NCBI GenBank assembly: GCA_037043235.1
Contig: JAWRVZ010000628.1
Span: 1-64,000, forward strand
Source of the DNA: Rhodeus uyekii
Taxonomy: Eukaryota > Chordata > Actinopteri > Cypriniformes > Acheilognathidae
Reading direction: 5' to 3'
Length of the DNA stretch: 64,000 nucleotides
The position numbers and the translations under genes are program-made. Below are positions 34,501-43,375 of this stretch, in pieces. Below the pieces are notes generated by a model that saw nothing but the letters and a program-made list of their open reading frames with translations, made no database searches and was not told the origin of the DNA. How positions within the stretch are numbered: the stretch's first letter is position 1; the number at the start of each line of letters is the position of its first letter.

Positions 34501-36237
34501 ATTATTTACATGTTTCAAGTAAATTCCATTTTGTTGACAGTTATGTCTATTTGAAAATAGATTTGAGGCAGCATATTTAAGCCATTTTTCTTGACTGTAT
34601 GTATATATATCAACACCAATTAAATTACTTGTTGCCTGTATCTCCAGCTCTGTTGCCCAAATTCCGACATATTTCATTCTTGATCTTGCAATATAGTCTG
34701 GTACAGTACTGTATCCTTCTCTGAGACACTGAACGTATTCTTTTTGATTTTGTAGAATTTCAGTAACAACAGCCCGTCTCAATTTTATGTGTTCTTGTTC
34801 ACTTCCACTTATTGCTAAAGTGATCGCTCTGAAAAAGCAATTACCATCAGCCACAATATTTTCGGTTTTGCAAGGCTCAGCGATTTCAACAATCTTTTCT
34901 GCATTGATTTGTTCCTTTACAATTTTTATAATGCTCAATTTCAAGCAAATCAGTCTTTGTTGCTGTACTGTTAATGGAGTGAACTGAAAAGAAACAGTGT
35001 CACTTTGTGAAATAATTTCCACATCACCTGCATATTCATTAAGTGGGCAAATAGAAGGCATTATGTTTGTTTGCTGTTTCACACACGGTTCATTCACAGG
35101 TTTGTTATCAGCACTTAAGAAATCAGTCAAAGTATACCTGCAACCAACATCATTGTCCATGTTTGATGAGAGAGATTTACTCATTCTTTCTGCTTCAGCG
35201 CTTTTCTGCATCATTGAACAGGAGACCGACCGGTCATGCTTACCACTTTTGTCAATCATTTCAGCCTTTATTCCAGTTACTTCAAATGGAACATAGATTG
35301 TGCCAAACTTCTGACCAAAGTCTATAAAATGATTGTTGACAAAATCAATGGTGCTGTAATAAGCTACAAAACTTGTTGCTGAGTTGTACTGTTGACCAGC
35401 AATTAAACTTGTTGCATGTGAATCAACAATGGCATACCAATCACCTTGTTTGATAATGGCACATGTATTGGCACAAATAGTTACCAGGCAGGAATCATAA
35501 TCAATCAGTGCTCTTTGTACTGCCATGTGAAATGGCATAGCAACATCTTTCAGTTCTGCATCATACTCATAAATATCAGTAAAGCCAGAGAAAGTTGCAC
35601 CATATTTTATTTCAAAATCACTTTCATTGTACATACATGTTTTGGGAAGTTCAGATATTGCAATGTACTCTTGTTGATTCATTAGCAGAGTTATTGACAG
35701 TTGGATTGAAAGGTTCATTGACAGGTGTATTGACAGATTTGACAGATTCTTTGACAGGTTCATTGACAGGTTTGAGAGCTTTGACAGGTTCATTGACAGG
35801 TTTGAGAGCTTTGACAGGTTCATTGACAGGTTTGAGAGCTTTGACAGGTTCATTGACAGGTTTGAGAGCTTTGACAGGTTCATTGACAGGTTTGAGAGCT
35901 TTGACAGGTTCATTGACAGGTTTGAGAGCTTTGACAGGTTCATTGACAGGTTTGAGAGCTTTGACAGGTTCATTGACAGGTTTGAGAGCTTTGACAGGTT
36001 CATTGACAGGTTTGAGAGCTTTGACAGGTTCATTGACCGGTTTGAGAGCTTTGACAGGTTCATTGACAGGTTTGAGAGCTTTGACAGGTTCATTGACCGG
36101 TTTGAGAGCTTTGACAGGTTCATTGACAGGTTTGAGAGCTTTGACAGGTTCATTGACCGGTTTGAGAGCTTTGACAGGTTCATTGACAGGTTTGAGAGCT
36201 TTGACAGCCTTTTGTTTAACCGAAGGCTCTGTATCAT
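28507..36237 (-). CDS. Helentron/Helitron2-type Rep-helicase-endonuclease protein
   Basis: One 2576-codon open frame without internal stops encodes a rolling-circle transposase. Residues 1-185 are only the 30-bp minisatellite read in one frame; recognisable protein starts by Met186 (ATG at 35682). The OTU protease has Asp464, Cys467 and His581. Residues about 640-800 hold an 18-residue repeat (KYSVEKYNDNE...). Cys/His pairs follow at about 836-905, then LPRGGQ near 951. The Rep nuclease shows HUH at His1355 and His1357 (GSPHTHCLFW), and the catalytic YxxxYxxK at Tyr1559, Tyr1563 and Lys1566. The Pif1-like helicase has Walker A GPGGVGKS (Lys1919) and Asp2002-Glu2003. An endonuclease/exonuclease/phosphatase domain begins near 2356 (ETWL, YRPP, GDFN with Asp2507) and ends in SCHE, where family members usually have SDH. 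Domain order fits vertebrate Helentrons. The copy looks recent. Confidence 0.92.
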   Translation of the reverse strand: MIQSLRLNKRLSKLSNLSMNLSKLSNRSMNLSKLSNLSMNLSKLSNRSMNLSKLSNLSMNLSKLSNRSMNLSKLSNLSMNLSKLSNLSMNLSKLSNLSMNLSKLSNLSMNLSKLSNLSMNLSKLSNLSMNLSKLSNLSMNLSKLSNLSMNLSKLSNLSMNLSKNLSNLSIHLSMNLSIQLSITLLMNQQEYIAISELPKTCMYNESDFEIKYGATFSGFTDIYEYDAELKDVAMPFHMAVQRALIDYDSCLVTICANTCAIIKQGDWYAIVDSHATSLIAGQQYNSATSFVAYYSTIDFVNNHFIDFGQKFGTIYVPFEVTGIKAEMIDKSGKHDRSVSCSMMQKSAEAERMSKSLSSNMDNDVGCRYTLTDFLSADNKPVNEPCVKQQTNIMPSICPLNEYAGDVEIISQSDTVSFQFTPLTVQQQRLICLKLSIIKIVKEQINAEKIVEIAEPCKTENIVADGNCFFRAITLAISGSEQEHIKLRRAVVTEILQNQKEYVQCLREGYSTVPDYIARSRMKYVGIWATELEIQATSNLIGVDIYTYSQEKWLKYAASNLFSNRHNCQQNGIYLKHVNNSHYEVVVCVKDKDGNCASLCKAEGSSFNASLKASSDPRKLYRQKIQYSSNNDLTQRIKIQVNKRYHEDETYKDKLMTASTEKYKSNDQHQEKVRKYSKEKYKSNVLHCEAVKKYSIQKYITDKPHKESVKNYSIHKYNENELHRQSVKKYSVEKYNDNESHRDSVKKYSVEKYNDNEMHRDSVKKYSVEKYKDNEMHKNMVIHYNIEKYKNDICFASSIKARNALTQREAKMKRKDIDCVIEQFKEKISTGPDYVCSVCHRSCFKLQVKYCNKKKYFQKSVHAGYIAEKCITLNYLHKCNKDCNEDCVYKNTPAESLWICHTCDRKICDGQMPAESVANNLILDPIPAELNCLNSLEQHLIAKHIPFMKMLALPRGGQNGVHGPVTCVPSNVTDVVNVLPRAENDDLMIRVKLKRKLTYKGHYEYKFVQTDKIKTALAYLKENNKWYTDVEFNKTWINPLTKIEEHINDTSVNNERDLDANQNMCVDKEHNAENEEEITDETLHDRQQHGLFMDSCLQPVDIAQEVLDQHFDGIMSLAPAESSNPVRMLMDETNEAKCFPVLFPKGTGTFHDSRTEKLTLSRYLNNRILNADGRFAQNLDYIFYGQYLSELNQVISNVSIALRKGYDTKNNKKITSEMLTNKESLQKILNFDQGYKFLKPVRGSPVFWQSVQKDLFAMVRQLGIPTWFCSFSSADLRWTELMQTIVKQEACQTPIDELDWADRCGMLKRNPVTAARMFDHRFHCFLKDVIMSPAQPIGKIIDYFYRIEFQQRGSPHTHCLFWVENAPQVDRDDDDEVIDFVDRYVTCEMPDEEQKEMYEIVSTVQQHSKRHSKTCKKKGTVCRFNFPRPPSKNTFITRTSKSENDEKETDHENHTSTCKKANNCKQISKELAEAIMKKVKECLLNTDAVFDSVDSMFASIGINQETFEAAYNKVSKKTNVVLKRKPSDVWVNQYNTDLLRCWNANMDIQFVVDAYSCIVYIISYISKAEREMGLLLANAQKEAHNQGNMDAKQALRKLGSVFLHNREVSAQESVYRLTNMKLKEGSRKVVFIPTGDNTVKMSLPLNTIHKKSACGENDSDSIWMKSITDRYRARPKTQEFTVMCLATFASQYRVLSKTETSCSNRVKLDDEMGFVRKRTRTDFAIVRYARFSPTKNPENYYQSVLELFMPHFLQDQLKPPNFTSHKEFYEIGFVTMNNDELESVKIVVDTNMAKFEKAAETIQRAKNDLEQHGPMEDAWAQICPEAELERLECLEIKKQQTETEEGHDIIPDLLPNTTASTIDKNPSAMTKEDAIALLRSMNEKQSQIFYKVRQWCLAKVQGENPDPFHVFISGPGGVGKSLLIKAIYYETSRILSKLSENPDETHVLLTAPTGVAAYSINAATIHSTFSIGTNASLPYQPLGDEKINSLRAKFGKLHILIIDEISMVDHKLLAYIHGRLRQIKQTGDYSPFGKVSVIGVGDFYQLSPVKGKALYNEPVNSVNLWETNFSVTELTEIMRQKDKDFAELLNRLRLRKKDEQLLEKDVTMLKKCETGNGDDSTDIHIYATNSAVDEHNIKMLHKICSDTVTVNAQDFERNAKTGRMERKDGFHFRVHNSCLEKSLELAVDARIMLLKNVDVSDGLVNGIFGTIKHFCYAEDEIFPSKIYIEFDDERVGKEARAKNPCLKAGLRKCTPIKAEEERVTTSGGVRRQFPLRLAWACTVHKVQGLTLNKAVVSLKKIFAPGQAYVALSRVTSLEGLIIEDFKENLIYAKDSIERALQSMPPFIVPCETIQNPIFKIILHNVEGLIPHITDIRQDNRYFEADMICVTETWLKPNYFENDISLAGYNFHDKPRSAAYDSSHDVFAKLKEDNHGGVGIYHREKVRVALVDLPCINIECLVYSVENVHTTLAVVYRPPSYSIPLFRQKLIILIHQMNCLPGGKIILGDFNENIFNTSTINDLMQPFGFKQIVHNATTENGTLIDHVYVKDIDLDKLKIDIMPTYFSCHECIVLKWLL
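33870..34330 (-). repeat. 54-bp coding repeat inside the Helentron gene
   Basis: Tandem 54-bp units encode 18-residue repeats with the core KKYSVEKYNDNE-HRDSV. The central copies at about 33919-34080 are nearly identical in DNA, while outer copies are diverged but still recognisable (KYSIQKY, KYSKEKY). The period keeps the frame. The function is not known to me; the charged, aromatic pattern could form a helical scaffold between the OTU and zinc-finger parts. Confidence 0.85.
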
Positions 36238-36301
36238 CGGAACAGCTCAACCTTCGTCTTTTAGCTGCTGCGGACCTGCGGAATCCCTTCTTCCTTGGCA
36301 T
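35651..36301 (-). CDS. Alternative N-terminal frame of the Helentron protein
   Basis: An ATG at 36301 opens a frame starting MPRKKGFRRSAAAKRRRLS, a basic, NLS-like start. It runs through the minisatellite as the 10-residue repeat VKALKPVNEP (about 15 copies) and stops near 35651. It is in a different phase from the long transposase frame (36301-36237 = 64). The NLS-like start suggests this is the native N-terminus, with a one- or two-base slip somewhere between about 36230 and 35650 separating it from the main body. Alternatively the main protein starts at the internal ATG at 35682. Just upstream on the coding strand a pyrimidine run ends in GTGCAG directly before the ATG, resembling a 3' splice site. 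Confidence 0.6.
   Translation of the reverse strand: MPRKKGFRRSAAAKRRRLSCSDDTEPSVKQKAVKALKPVNEPVKALKPVNEPVKALKPVNEPVKALKPVNEPVKALKPVNEPVKALKPVNEPVKALKPVNEPVKALKPVNEPVKALKPVNEPVKALKPVNEPVKALKPVNEPVKALKPVNEPVKALKPVNEPVKALKPVNEPVKALKPVNEPVKESVKSVNTPVNEPFNPTVNNSANESTRVHCNI
35752..36210 (-). repeat. 30-bp minisatellite at the Helentron N-terminus
   Basis: About 15 copies of a 30-bp unit (CATTGACAGG, TTTGAGAGCT, TTGACAGGTT). From 36001 to 36180 units alternate between CATTGACAGG and CATTGACCGG, a 60-bp higher-order pattern indicating recent dimer-wise expansion. The unit has no stop codon in several frames on both strands, which produces overlapping long frames. One frame gives VKALKPVNEP. Confidence 0.95.
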
Positions 36302-37801
36302 CTGCACAGACAAAAAACAAAACACATAAAAATGTATTATAAATTATATAAACCTTACATTCTGACACCAAAGAATTGTTTATTTACATCTGTATTCCAC
36401 TTAAACTTAAAAGCTTAGTTTACCGAAAATGTTTTAATTCTATCCTCATTTAGTCAGCCTTACCTTGTTCCAAACCTGTAAGAGTTTCTTTGTTCGGTTA
36501 AATACTAAAGACTAGCCAGACTAGAACTGCAGCGACGCATTACATTATTTACATTTCATTTTCAAACATCATTTTAGAGAAGCACATACAATTAATGTCA
36601 CATAAGTTAAGCCTAATGCTGAAGAAAAAAACTCTGAAAGGCAACATGTGGTTTAAAGGCGCAAGTCTCTCATTATCCTTGACAGTCATGTTCATAATCT
36701 TATTGGTAACTCCATGCTAGGTGTGCAAACGGTTTTTATGAGAGAAATCTAACTTTCGTTCTCCCTGAGAAATATAACAAACAATAACTAAATATTTTAA
36801 CATGAAATATATGATGACACTTAAGTGCGTTTCATAAAAGGTATTTGTTACTTTATTATGAAATATTTTATGAAAAACTATTTTTAATGTATACAGTGTA
36901 GGTCTAATTAGAAAATGTTTACTATAATTGTTATTAATTAGTGCAGGAGTATGACTTACTTTAATGACTTGTGAGAAGTTTCAACCTATCCTTTCAACCC
37001 ATTCTCTCGTTTATGGTATCAATGTAAATTTAGGCTTTTATTTTGAAGCTCTACCTGTGCACAAATAACTTATAAACCTTGGCAAATACACTAAAAGCAA
37101 TGTTGCCATCGCTTTGAGCTTTAACAATCATTTATTCATCCTTTCTTAAAGTATTTCCAGACTGATGATCGAGGTTTGGCTTTATGGGATTCATGGTGAC
37201 AGCAGAAGCTGCCATTATTATAAATGAACATAAATAATGCATCAACATATTTTCATAGTTAACGTAATCAATGACGTCACTGCTGCTCCAAAATGTAATG
37301 CAATTTATTCACAAGTTACACAAATATTTTTTTTCACAAAGACAAGATATTTGATATGAATTACCTTAGATGAGATCTGAACGTTTTCTGAAAACCACAG
37401 GGAGAAAAAAAAATCAGTTCACAGAACACTGATGGCAATTACACTATTAACTATTATATAATCATTATAATAATTATTAATTTTGATGATCATGAGCAAT
37501 TATTCTAACTAGAATCATCAAGAACAATGTGTATATCATTTCAATATGAGCTACATGATAAAATCATTAAAAAAATACTTCAAACACTAACACAACCTCA
37601 ATCATAAATGACAATGATTCTCCTGTGTGCAATAAACCAAACAACAAAATCACAACATTACATTCAAATGTTGACCAAACCACCATCTAAAAGTAACTTG
37701 TCATTACATTGTTACACCAGAAGGTGGAGACAAGCGAGTGTTAAGACTTTATCTCAGTAGGGGTTCAATCTTCAACTGGCTGGAAGGAGCAGCCAGTGAC
37801 C

Positions 37802-38951
37802 GGTCACGTGACCTGCCACTTGCTGGTGGCAGCTGCCAGTCTGCTTCGGCTAGTAGTTGACATAGGAAACATTGACATGAAGCATTGTAGGAAACATTGA
37901 CTTTTCTCAGATTTTTTTCTTCCTCTTTACCTCTGGGAACTACATTAATATATGTCCATACATATTATCAAATTACTCATGTTCTTAAACATAATTGGTA
38001 TTTTTGAGAATTTGATCATTATTATTAGTATGAGTGTACTCTTATGAACCTATTCTTTCATATAATGGCTGTTTTAAGGGAGTTTATGCCAAATAAAGCG
38101 ATCAAATGACCGTGATTACAACTGGAAGCTTATCTACGCATCGCTGACGCCTCCTCCAGTCAGCGGCTGATGAGCAATGAGTAATATGTATTGCTCTCTC
38201 TACAACTGTACATGTATAATTGTATATGTATCTCTGTGTATATGTAACTGTATTGGAATCATCTACATTTTGTATTTTTTTATTTACTTTTTATACTTAA
38301 TACAAATAATAATAGCAATTTGTACAATAATACAAAGCAATAATACAAATCTATAGATGTTTACCTTATATATACCTAATAAAATAACATTTTGTTCATA
38401 GAGAGAGCAAGAGATGGAGACAGAGATACTTATACAATTATACATGTACAGTTGCAGAGAGAGGAATAGAGAACATGTCGCTCCTCATCAGCCACTGACT
38501 GGAGGAGGCGTCAGCGATACGTAGATAAGCTTCCAGTTGTAATCACGAACATTTGATCGCTTTATTTGGCATAAACTCCCTTAAAACAGCCATTATATGA
38601 AAGAATAGGTTCATAAGTGTACACTCATACAAAATAAAATAACATTTATTTGCAGAGAGAGCAATAGAAACGGCTTACAGTCGCTGCTTCAGCTGGATGT
38701 AGCGGCAGCTCATTAAGCAACCAGTAATAATCAAATGATCAAAAACAACAGTCATGGTTAAGAACATAATCATATCATAGGAATAATAAATTCATTTTAT
38801 TATTTAAGCAATAAATTAATGCAATTCCCCAAGATCAATAGGGCAGAATACAAAAACACAAAATTTGCCAAAACTCAGTACAGTATTTCCTTAAACTACT
38901 TGCCAAGACAGACTGACAGCTGTCACCAGCCAGTGACTGGTCACATGACCT
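37802..38951. repeat. Middle inverted-repeat pair (57 bp, about 80% identical)
   Basis: 37802-37858 aligns without gaps to the reverse complement of 38895-38951. The left copy contains a perfect 12-bp palindrome GGTCACGTGACC at 37802-37813. Confidence 0.8.
38028..38630. repeat. Inner inverted repeat, 210-bp arms with 182-bp spacer
   Basis: The arms 38028-38237 and 38420-38630 pair almost without gaps (coordinate sums 76657-76658 at both ends). Identity is roughly nine in ten. Shared strings include AAGCTTATCTACG and GGAGTTTATGCCAAATAAAG on the plus strand of the left arm. The right arm is followed outward by an extra ~100-bp piece that again contains a TTGCTCTCTCT-type motif. Confidence 0.92.
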
Positions 38952-41249
38952 TTAATTAAATCATTCAAGACATTCCTTAAAATACACTGGTTCATCCAGC
39001 AGATGATGAAACAAAGTCACTGAATCATCCATTCTAACCAATCTTTACAAAGAACTAATCTTCATTAAATAAACACTTTAAATATATTTCAGCAGATATA
39101 ATTTTTTCAGATTCTGTAGTAAACTGCATTATATTGTTTAATTGACTTCAGAATAACAGGAGAATCATGATGTTTTTAAAAACAAAAACCGTAATTCTCA
39201 ATTTATAACCAATCATGCAGCTCATATAATAATATAAAACTATATGAAACATCTGATATTAAATATATCAATGAAAACAAACTGTAATACATGAAATTGG
39301 TTTCATATTCAACATTTCCACTGAATACATTTACTAAACAGTTTGTGTTAAACTAGTCTTACCTCAGCACTGCTTCATTGATTCCCCATTTCACATAAAA
39401 AGAAGCAAACAGAAATAAGTCATGCATTCCTCTAATTTCAACATGTATTTCAAATGCATCTCAGATTCCCTGACATGTTTAGCTCAAATCTATCAAGCAC
39501 ATTATCACTGACCAAAACACAACTCAACTGTCAGTATGTTCTTTAATTATCTAATATGCATCATCATATAGTCTGTATAAAATTAACAAACAAAGAAAGA
39601 AATTATTATTTTTAAACAACCATTTTCTTGCACTAAAAAAACAAAACAAAGCACATTTTGTTTGTTCATGAACGTTTACATTCAGAACTACTCAGCATTA
39701 CTCAACATAGGCGCAACATTTGAACATTATAATACTAGTTAATCTACTTAACATGTCCAATCATAATTAGCACAGATGTATTGACGGATATAATCAGTCA
39801 TTGTTTATATGAACACAAAGCATAAGCAAAAACTACACACAATCGCGCCCGATCTTTGTCTCGCTCACAAACACAATCACTCACACACGGTCTTATTTCG
39901 TCTGCATTTTGGTTGTTTTAAACTCGGGTTTCTTCAACGCGACTAAATTTCAACACTCACAAATTACTTTTCCCTAAAGTCACATATTACAAATTGATCA
40001 TCACTAACGTTATCATACACTAACACAACACAAGAAATATACAGCATAAAGAGTTATTTTTGTGTTATATCGCTTCACAATGACTATACCCAGTGTTCAA
40101 TTGAAACTGCAACTTTACACTCTCGTTTCCCAAAAATAACCAAAGAAATATATCAGCTAGCACGACAATACTGGAAACTAAATCAGGATCATTGTGGATG
40201 AGAATGAATAAAGCACGGATTGATCAGATTAAATGAAGAAACCAGCAAGGCACTTTGCTTACCGTTTTAGTCAACTGAATAACTTTTAATAACTTTAATT
40301 TTGTAATAATAACAACACACATAAAGCTTCACAATACATTCTTTACTACGTTTTTACATAAATACACATCAAATTCGCCATTCTTAAATTATTATTGGCA
40401 CAACTAAAAGTCTTTCTGTAAATATGGCAATTCCATGCGTGCCTTTTTCACATTGCTATATTTACAACTAGATCTCTGGACTTTACATTTAACCACAATT
40501 ACACAGTACGCCACATTATTTACAATCATTTAGAATAATGGTGGCTTCTGCTTATTTGTGCACAGGTAGAGCTTCAAAATAAAAGGGTAAATTTGTACAT
40601 TTATAATTATTACACATTTTGTAATTATTACTGTACATACATCTACATGTATGATGAGTAATATAATTTGTTAAAAACAAAGTTTAAAATACTTAATGTA
40701 TTTCATAAGACAAATACACAAACCTTTTAAAAAATTAATAGAGTATTATTCATAGATTTCATGTTAAAATGCTATTGAATAATTATGTTAATTACTATCA
40801 GTTATATATAGCTCGATTGAGACTCGCATCTAAACAGATCGAGTGAAATCAGATTTGTCCAAACTATGGCGAGTCATGTTAGGCCTCGATCACACTTTCT
40901 TTGTTCTCTTCTCTCGACAGACTCAAGTAATACATTCACTTTCCTCATTCAAAAGTTCAGTAAAAAAGTCTATAAAAGTATTTAGCAAAACCCAGACGCT
41001 GTTAATTATTAATATGCAGACAGTTTTAATCGAGATGGCTAGTTTTAGCCAGTTTCTCGTGTCTCAGCTTTTATACACACGATCAACTCTCTCCGAACAT
41101 TCACACCATCCTCAAACTGTCACAATCCTAGTATGTCTACACTTTCTTACATCCGATATTCACATTTGCCCATTCTAGATGTTTTGATAGAGATCACTTA
41201 CCTTTTCTCAACTAAACGTCGCACCTCTTAAAGATCGACACACACACTC

Positions 41250-41600
41250 AAACTCACCTCTAGTGATGGGTCATCTGAAGCGAGGCTCCGGAGTTTGTGT
41301 CGAGCAAAAAGGGGCGTTACAGATGAAGCCCCGATTCGAGACGTGTATCGTTTCCGCGACAATCACGTGACGATGACAAACGAGGCCTCGGTTTCTGTTG
41401 ATTACGTCATTGCTTCATTCCGAGTGTCACTTCCGCATAAAGGTGGTTCAAAACCTCGCGCCTCTTGTGCTGTGTTGCCAGATTGAGCGGGTTCCTGCCC
41501 AATTGGGCTCCTTTTGGTCATGTCCGCCCGGGGAAAAATGCATTGGGCTGGTTGATAAAAATTTGGGCTGGTTTTTGATGCAACTGGCGGGTTTTTATTT
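41250..41600. mobile_element. hAT-like non-autonomous DNA transposon fragment
   Basis: TAGTGATGGGTCATCTGAAGCGAGG near 41263 has the form of a hAT terminal inverted repeat (TAGTGATGGG). A GC-rich section containing the 12-bp palindrome GCCCAATTGGGC (41497-41508) follows, within a segment resembling common fish hAT-type repeats. I found no matching right terminus or 8-bp duplication, so it may be truncated. Confidence 0.4.
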
Positions 41601-41822
41601 TTTGACTAGAAATGTTATTTTATTATATTTTACAATAAAACGAACGTTACAATAAAGTATAATATGTAATAAATATGTAATATGATATGAATATAATATG
41701 TATGTTGACATTTTAATTATGGTTCAGTTTAGCCAATAAGGTTCTCTCCTGTCCTGTATGTATATATTTATTATATGTATAGCCTATAATAGTATTAGTG
41801 TTATTATTATATATAATATTGC
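41601..41822. other. AT-rich spacer
   Basis: About 220 bp of AT-rich DNA with no gene or recognised repeat, leading into the (ATT)n tract. Confidence 0.5.
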
Positions 41823-41928
<106 letters not shown>

Positions 41929-42109
41929 AGCCTAGACTGTATTAGGGAAAACTTAGAAAAAAGTTCTTATGTTGTCCAGCATCATCGGTGCCCTGTGTTT
42001 GGGTGTTTGGGTGTCATCCCTGTTGCAGTTTGCTGTTCCACAATTCCAGTCCCATAAGCACTGCACTATTGTACTCCCACTCAGCACTGCAATATTTATA
42101 ATATTATTG

Positions 42110-42111
<2 letters not shown>

Positions 42112-42187
<76 letters not shown>
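42112..42187. repeat. (TA)n microsatellite
   Basis: About 37 uninterrupted TA dinucleotides, self-complementary and able to extrude as a cruciform. Confidence 0.98.
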
Positions 42188-42193
<6 letters not shown>

Positions 42194-42276
42194 ATTGTAC
42201 ACTCACAATAATTTCTTTACAATCATTTGGGGAATTCACTGTTATAACTAACCCAAAGAACTACTGAATAGTTCTT

Positions 42277-42335
42277 TTTCTTCTTCTTCTTCTTCTTCTT
42301 CTTCTTCTTCTTCTTCTTCTTCTTCTTCTTCTTCT
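42277..42335. repeat. (CTT)n microsatellite, tail of the LINE
   Basis: About 19 triplets; on the minus strand these are the (GAA)n 3' tail of the LINE. Confidence 0.95.
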
Positions 42336-43330
42336 AGTGTTTAATGGCGGTTTGGCAAGCCAACGTAAAAGGTGCATTACCGCCACCTACTGATCTGGAG
42401 TGTGGAGTGCTAATTGTTTTGGAAGGACAAAAAATAAGTAAATAAATAAATAATAATACTAGTAAAAAAAACACTATATTCTATTTATTGTTCCCGTTTT
42501 TTTATATTTAAATAACATATCTTGAATTCTTGATTGTCTTAAGTTCTTTCCTAATATATCTTTTAATGAACTTGGATGAATTCCCATACTTTCTAATTCT
42601 TTATTTAGATATTGTCTCTCCCTATCATATGCGGTGCATTCAAAAATAATAAGATGCACGGTTTCTTCTTCTCCACATTTATCACATTTTCCTGTTTCAT
42701 GCTTTCCAATTTTAAGACAGTGTGCCCAATTCTTAGCCTGGTGATGATGATGTATTTTCTCCTATTACCATATCTTTTCCTCTCCTTTCCAACACACTCT
42801 TGAATCTGATACAGATGTCTTCCTTTGCCACTAATATTCCATTCATTTTGCCATTTCTTATTTACTTCAATGACGATCACTCTTTTGACTTCGGATTTAC
42901 TTAAAGATACATTGACTTCAATTTGTGAATTATTTAATGCTTCCTTTGCCAGTCGATCTACCTCCTCAATTCCATCCACACAGACATGTGCTGGCACCCA
43001 GAGGAAGCATATCTCTATCCCTAACTTGCTCTAAATAGACTTTGCAACAATTCAAAAATTAAATCTTGATTCAGATTTTCCACTCAATAAGCTAGAGATC
43101 GTAGCCAATGACAATAACTTCTTCAATCCACTCTAATGCCAATATGATTGCTAAAATTTCAGTTGTAAATACTGACACATGATCCGATATTCATTATCCA
43201 TGTCTTTTGAAACTATACCACACTCATTCATAAGCGACTATGCCTGAATGTTCCCATACCAGATTAAGTTATTAAACCCATTGATCATAGTATAGCCCTT
43301 TCTTCTAATAGCTATTAAATTTCCAATAAA
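42277..43330 (-). mobile_element. RNase H-bearing LINE (I-clade-like), 5'-truncated and decayed
   Basis: Read on the minus strand. The part near 43180-43090 resembles an RNase H segment (TTEILAI, LALEWIEE) but contains a stop. The frame 42997-42605 continues with the RNase H C-terminus (PAHV.VDG.EEVDRLAKEA) and a conserved tail (RLRIGHT). A frameshift near 42715 leads to a CCHC finger (C-x2-C-x8-H-x4-C; CDKCGEEETVHLIIFEC) in the next frame, which ends near 42474. The 3' UTR contains GGTGGCGGTAATGCACC and AACCGCC-type sequence, then the element ends in (GAA)n, seen here as (CTT)n at 42277-42335. The endonuclease and reverse transcriptase are missing. Stops and frameshifts show an older copy than the LTR element or the Helentron. 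Confidence 0.82.
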
Positions 43331-43375
43331 TCCTGTAGTGTTGGTGTGCCTCCAGGAACAGGGTTGGGAAACACT
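43331..43375. other. Junction fragment before the right array block
   Basis: A 45-bp stretch (GCCTCCAGGAACAGGGTTGG, then GAAACACTGAT) unlike both the LINE and the array; probably a remnant of another repeat. Array sequence resumes at CTAGGGACACTC. Confidence 0.4.

Larger units (their letters stand above)
36794..40770. repeat. Outer inverted-repeat pairs (foldback-like region)
   Basis: Plus-strand 37021-37068 is nearly the reverse complement of 40553-40600 (shared TTTTGAAGCTCTACCTGTGC). 37201-37240 matches 40516-40552 inverted (AGCAGAAGC...CCATTATT). 36794-36808 matches 40757-40770 inverted (ATTTTAACATGAAAT). Order is preserved toward the centre, with unequal insertions, so this looks like one old inverted structure. 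Confidence 0.65.
36310..41249. other. AT-rich region with nested inverted repeats, no gene
   Basis: Nearly 5 kb without a credible reading frame. It lies 5' of the Helentron gene and may include its promoter and 5' end, but I could not fix a terminus. Inverted repeats at three scales (listed separately) span about 36794-40770. Confidence 0.6.

Noticed and set aside
35595..36329. 244-codon plus-strand frame made of the repeat LTGSLTGLRA
   Set aside because: It is the antisense reading of the 30-bp minisatellite, which lacks stops in several frames; no unique protein sequence supports it.
40843..41178. 111-codon plus-strand frame as a host exon
   Set aside because: Low-complexity, Ser/Thr/Leu-rich, without domain, splice signals or start context; lies in AT-rich repeat-flanking DNA.
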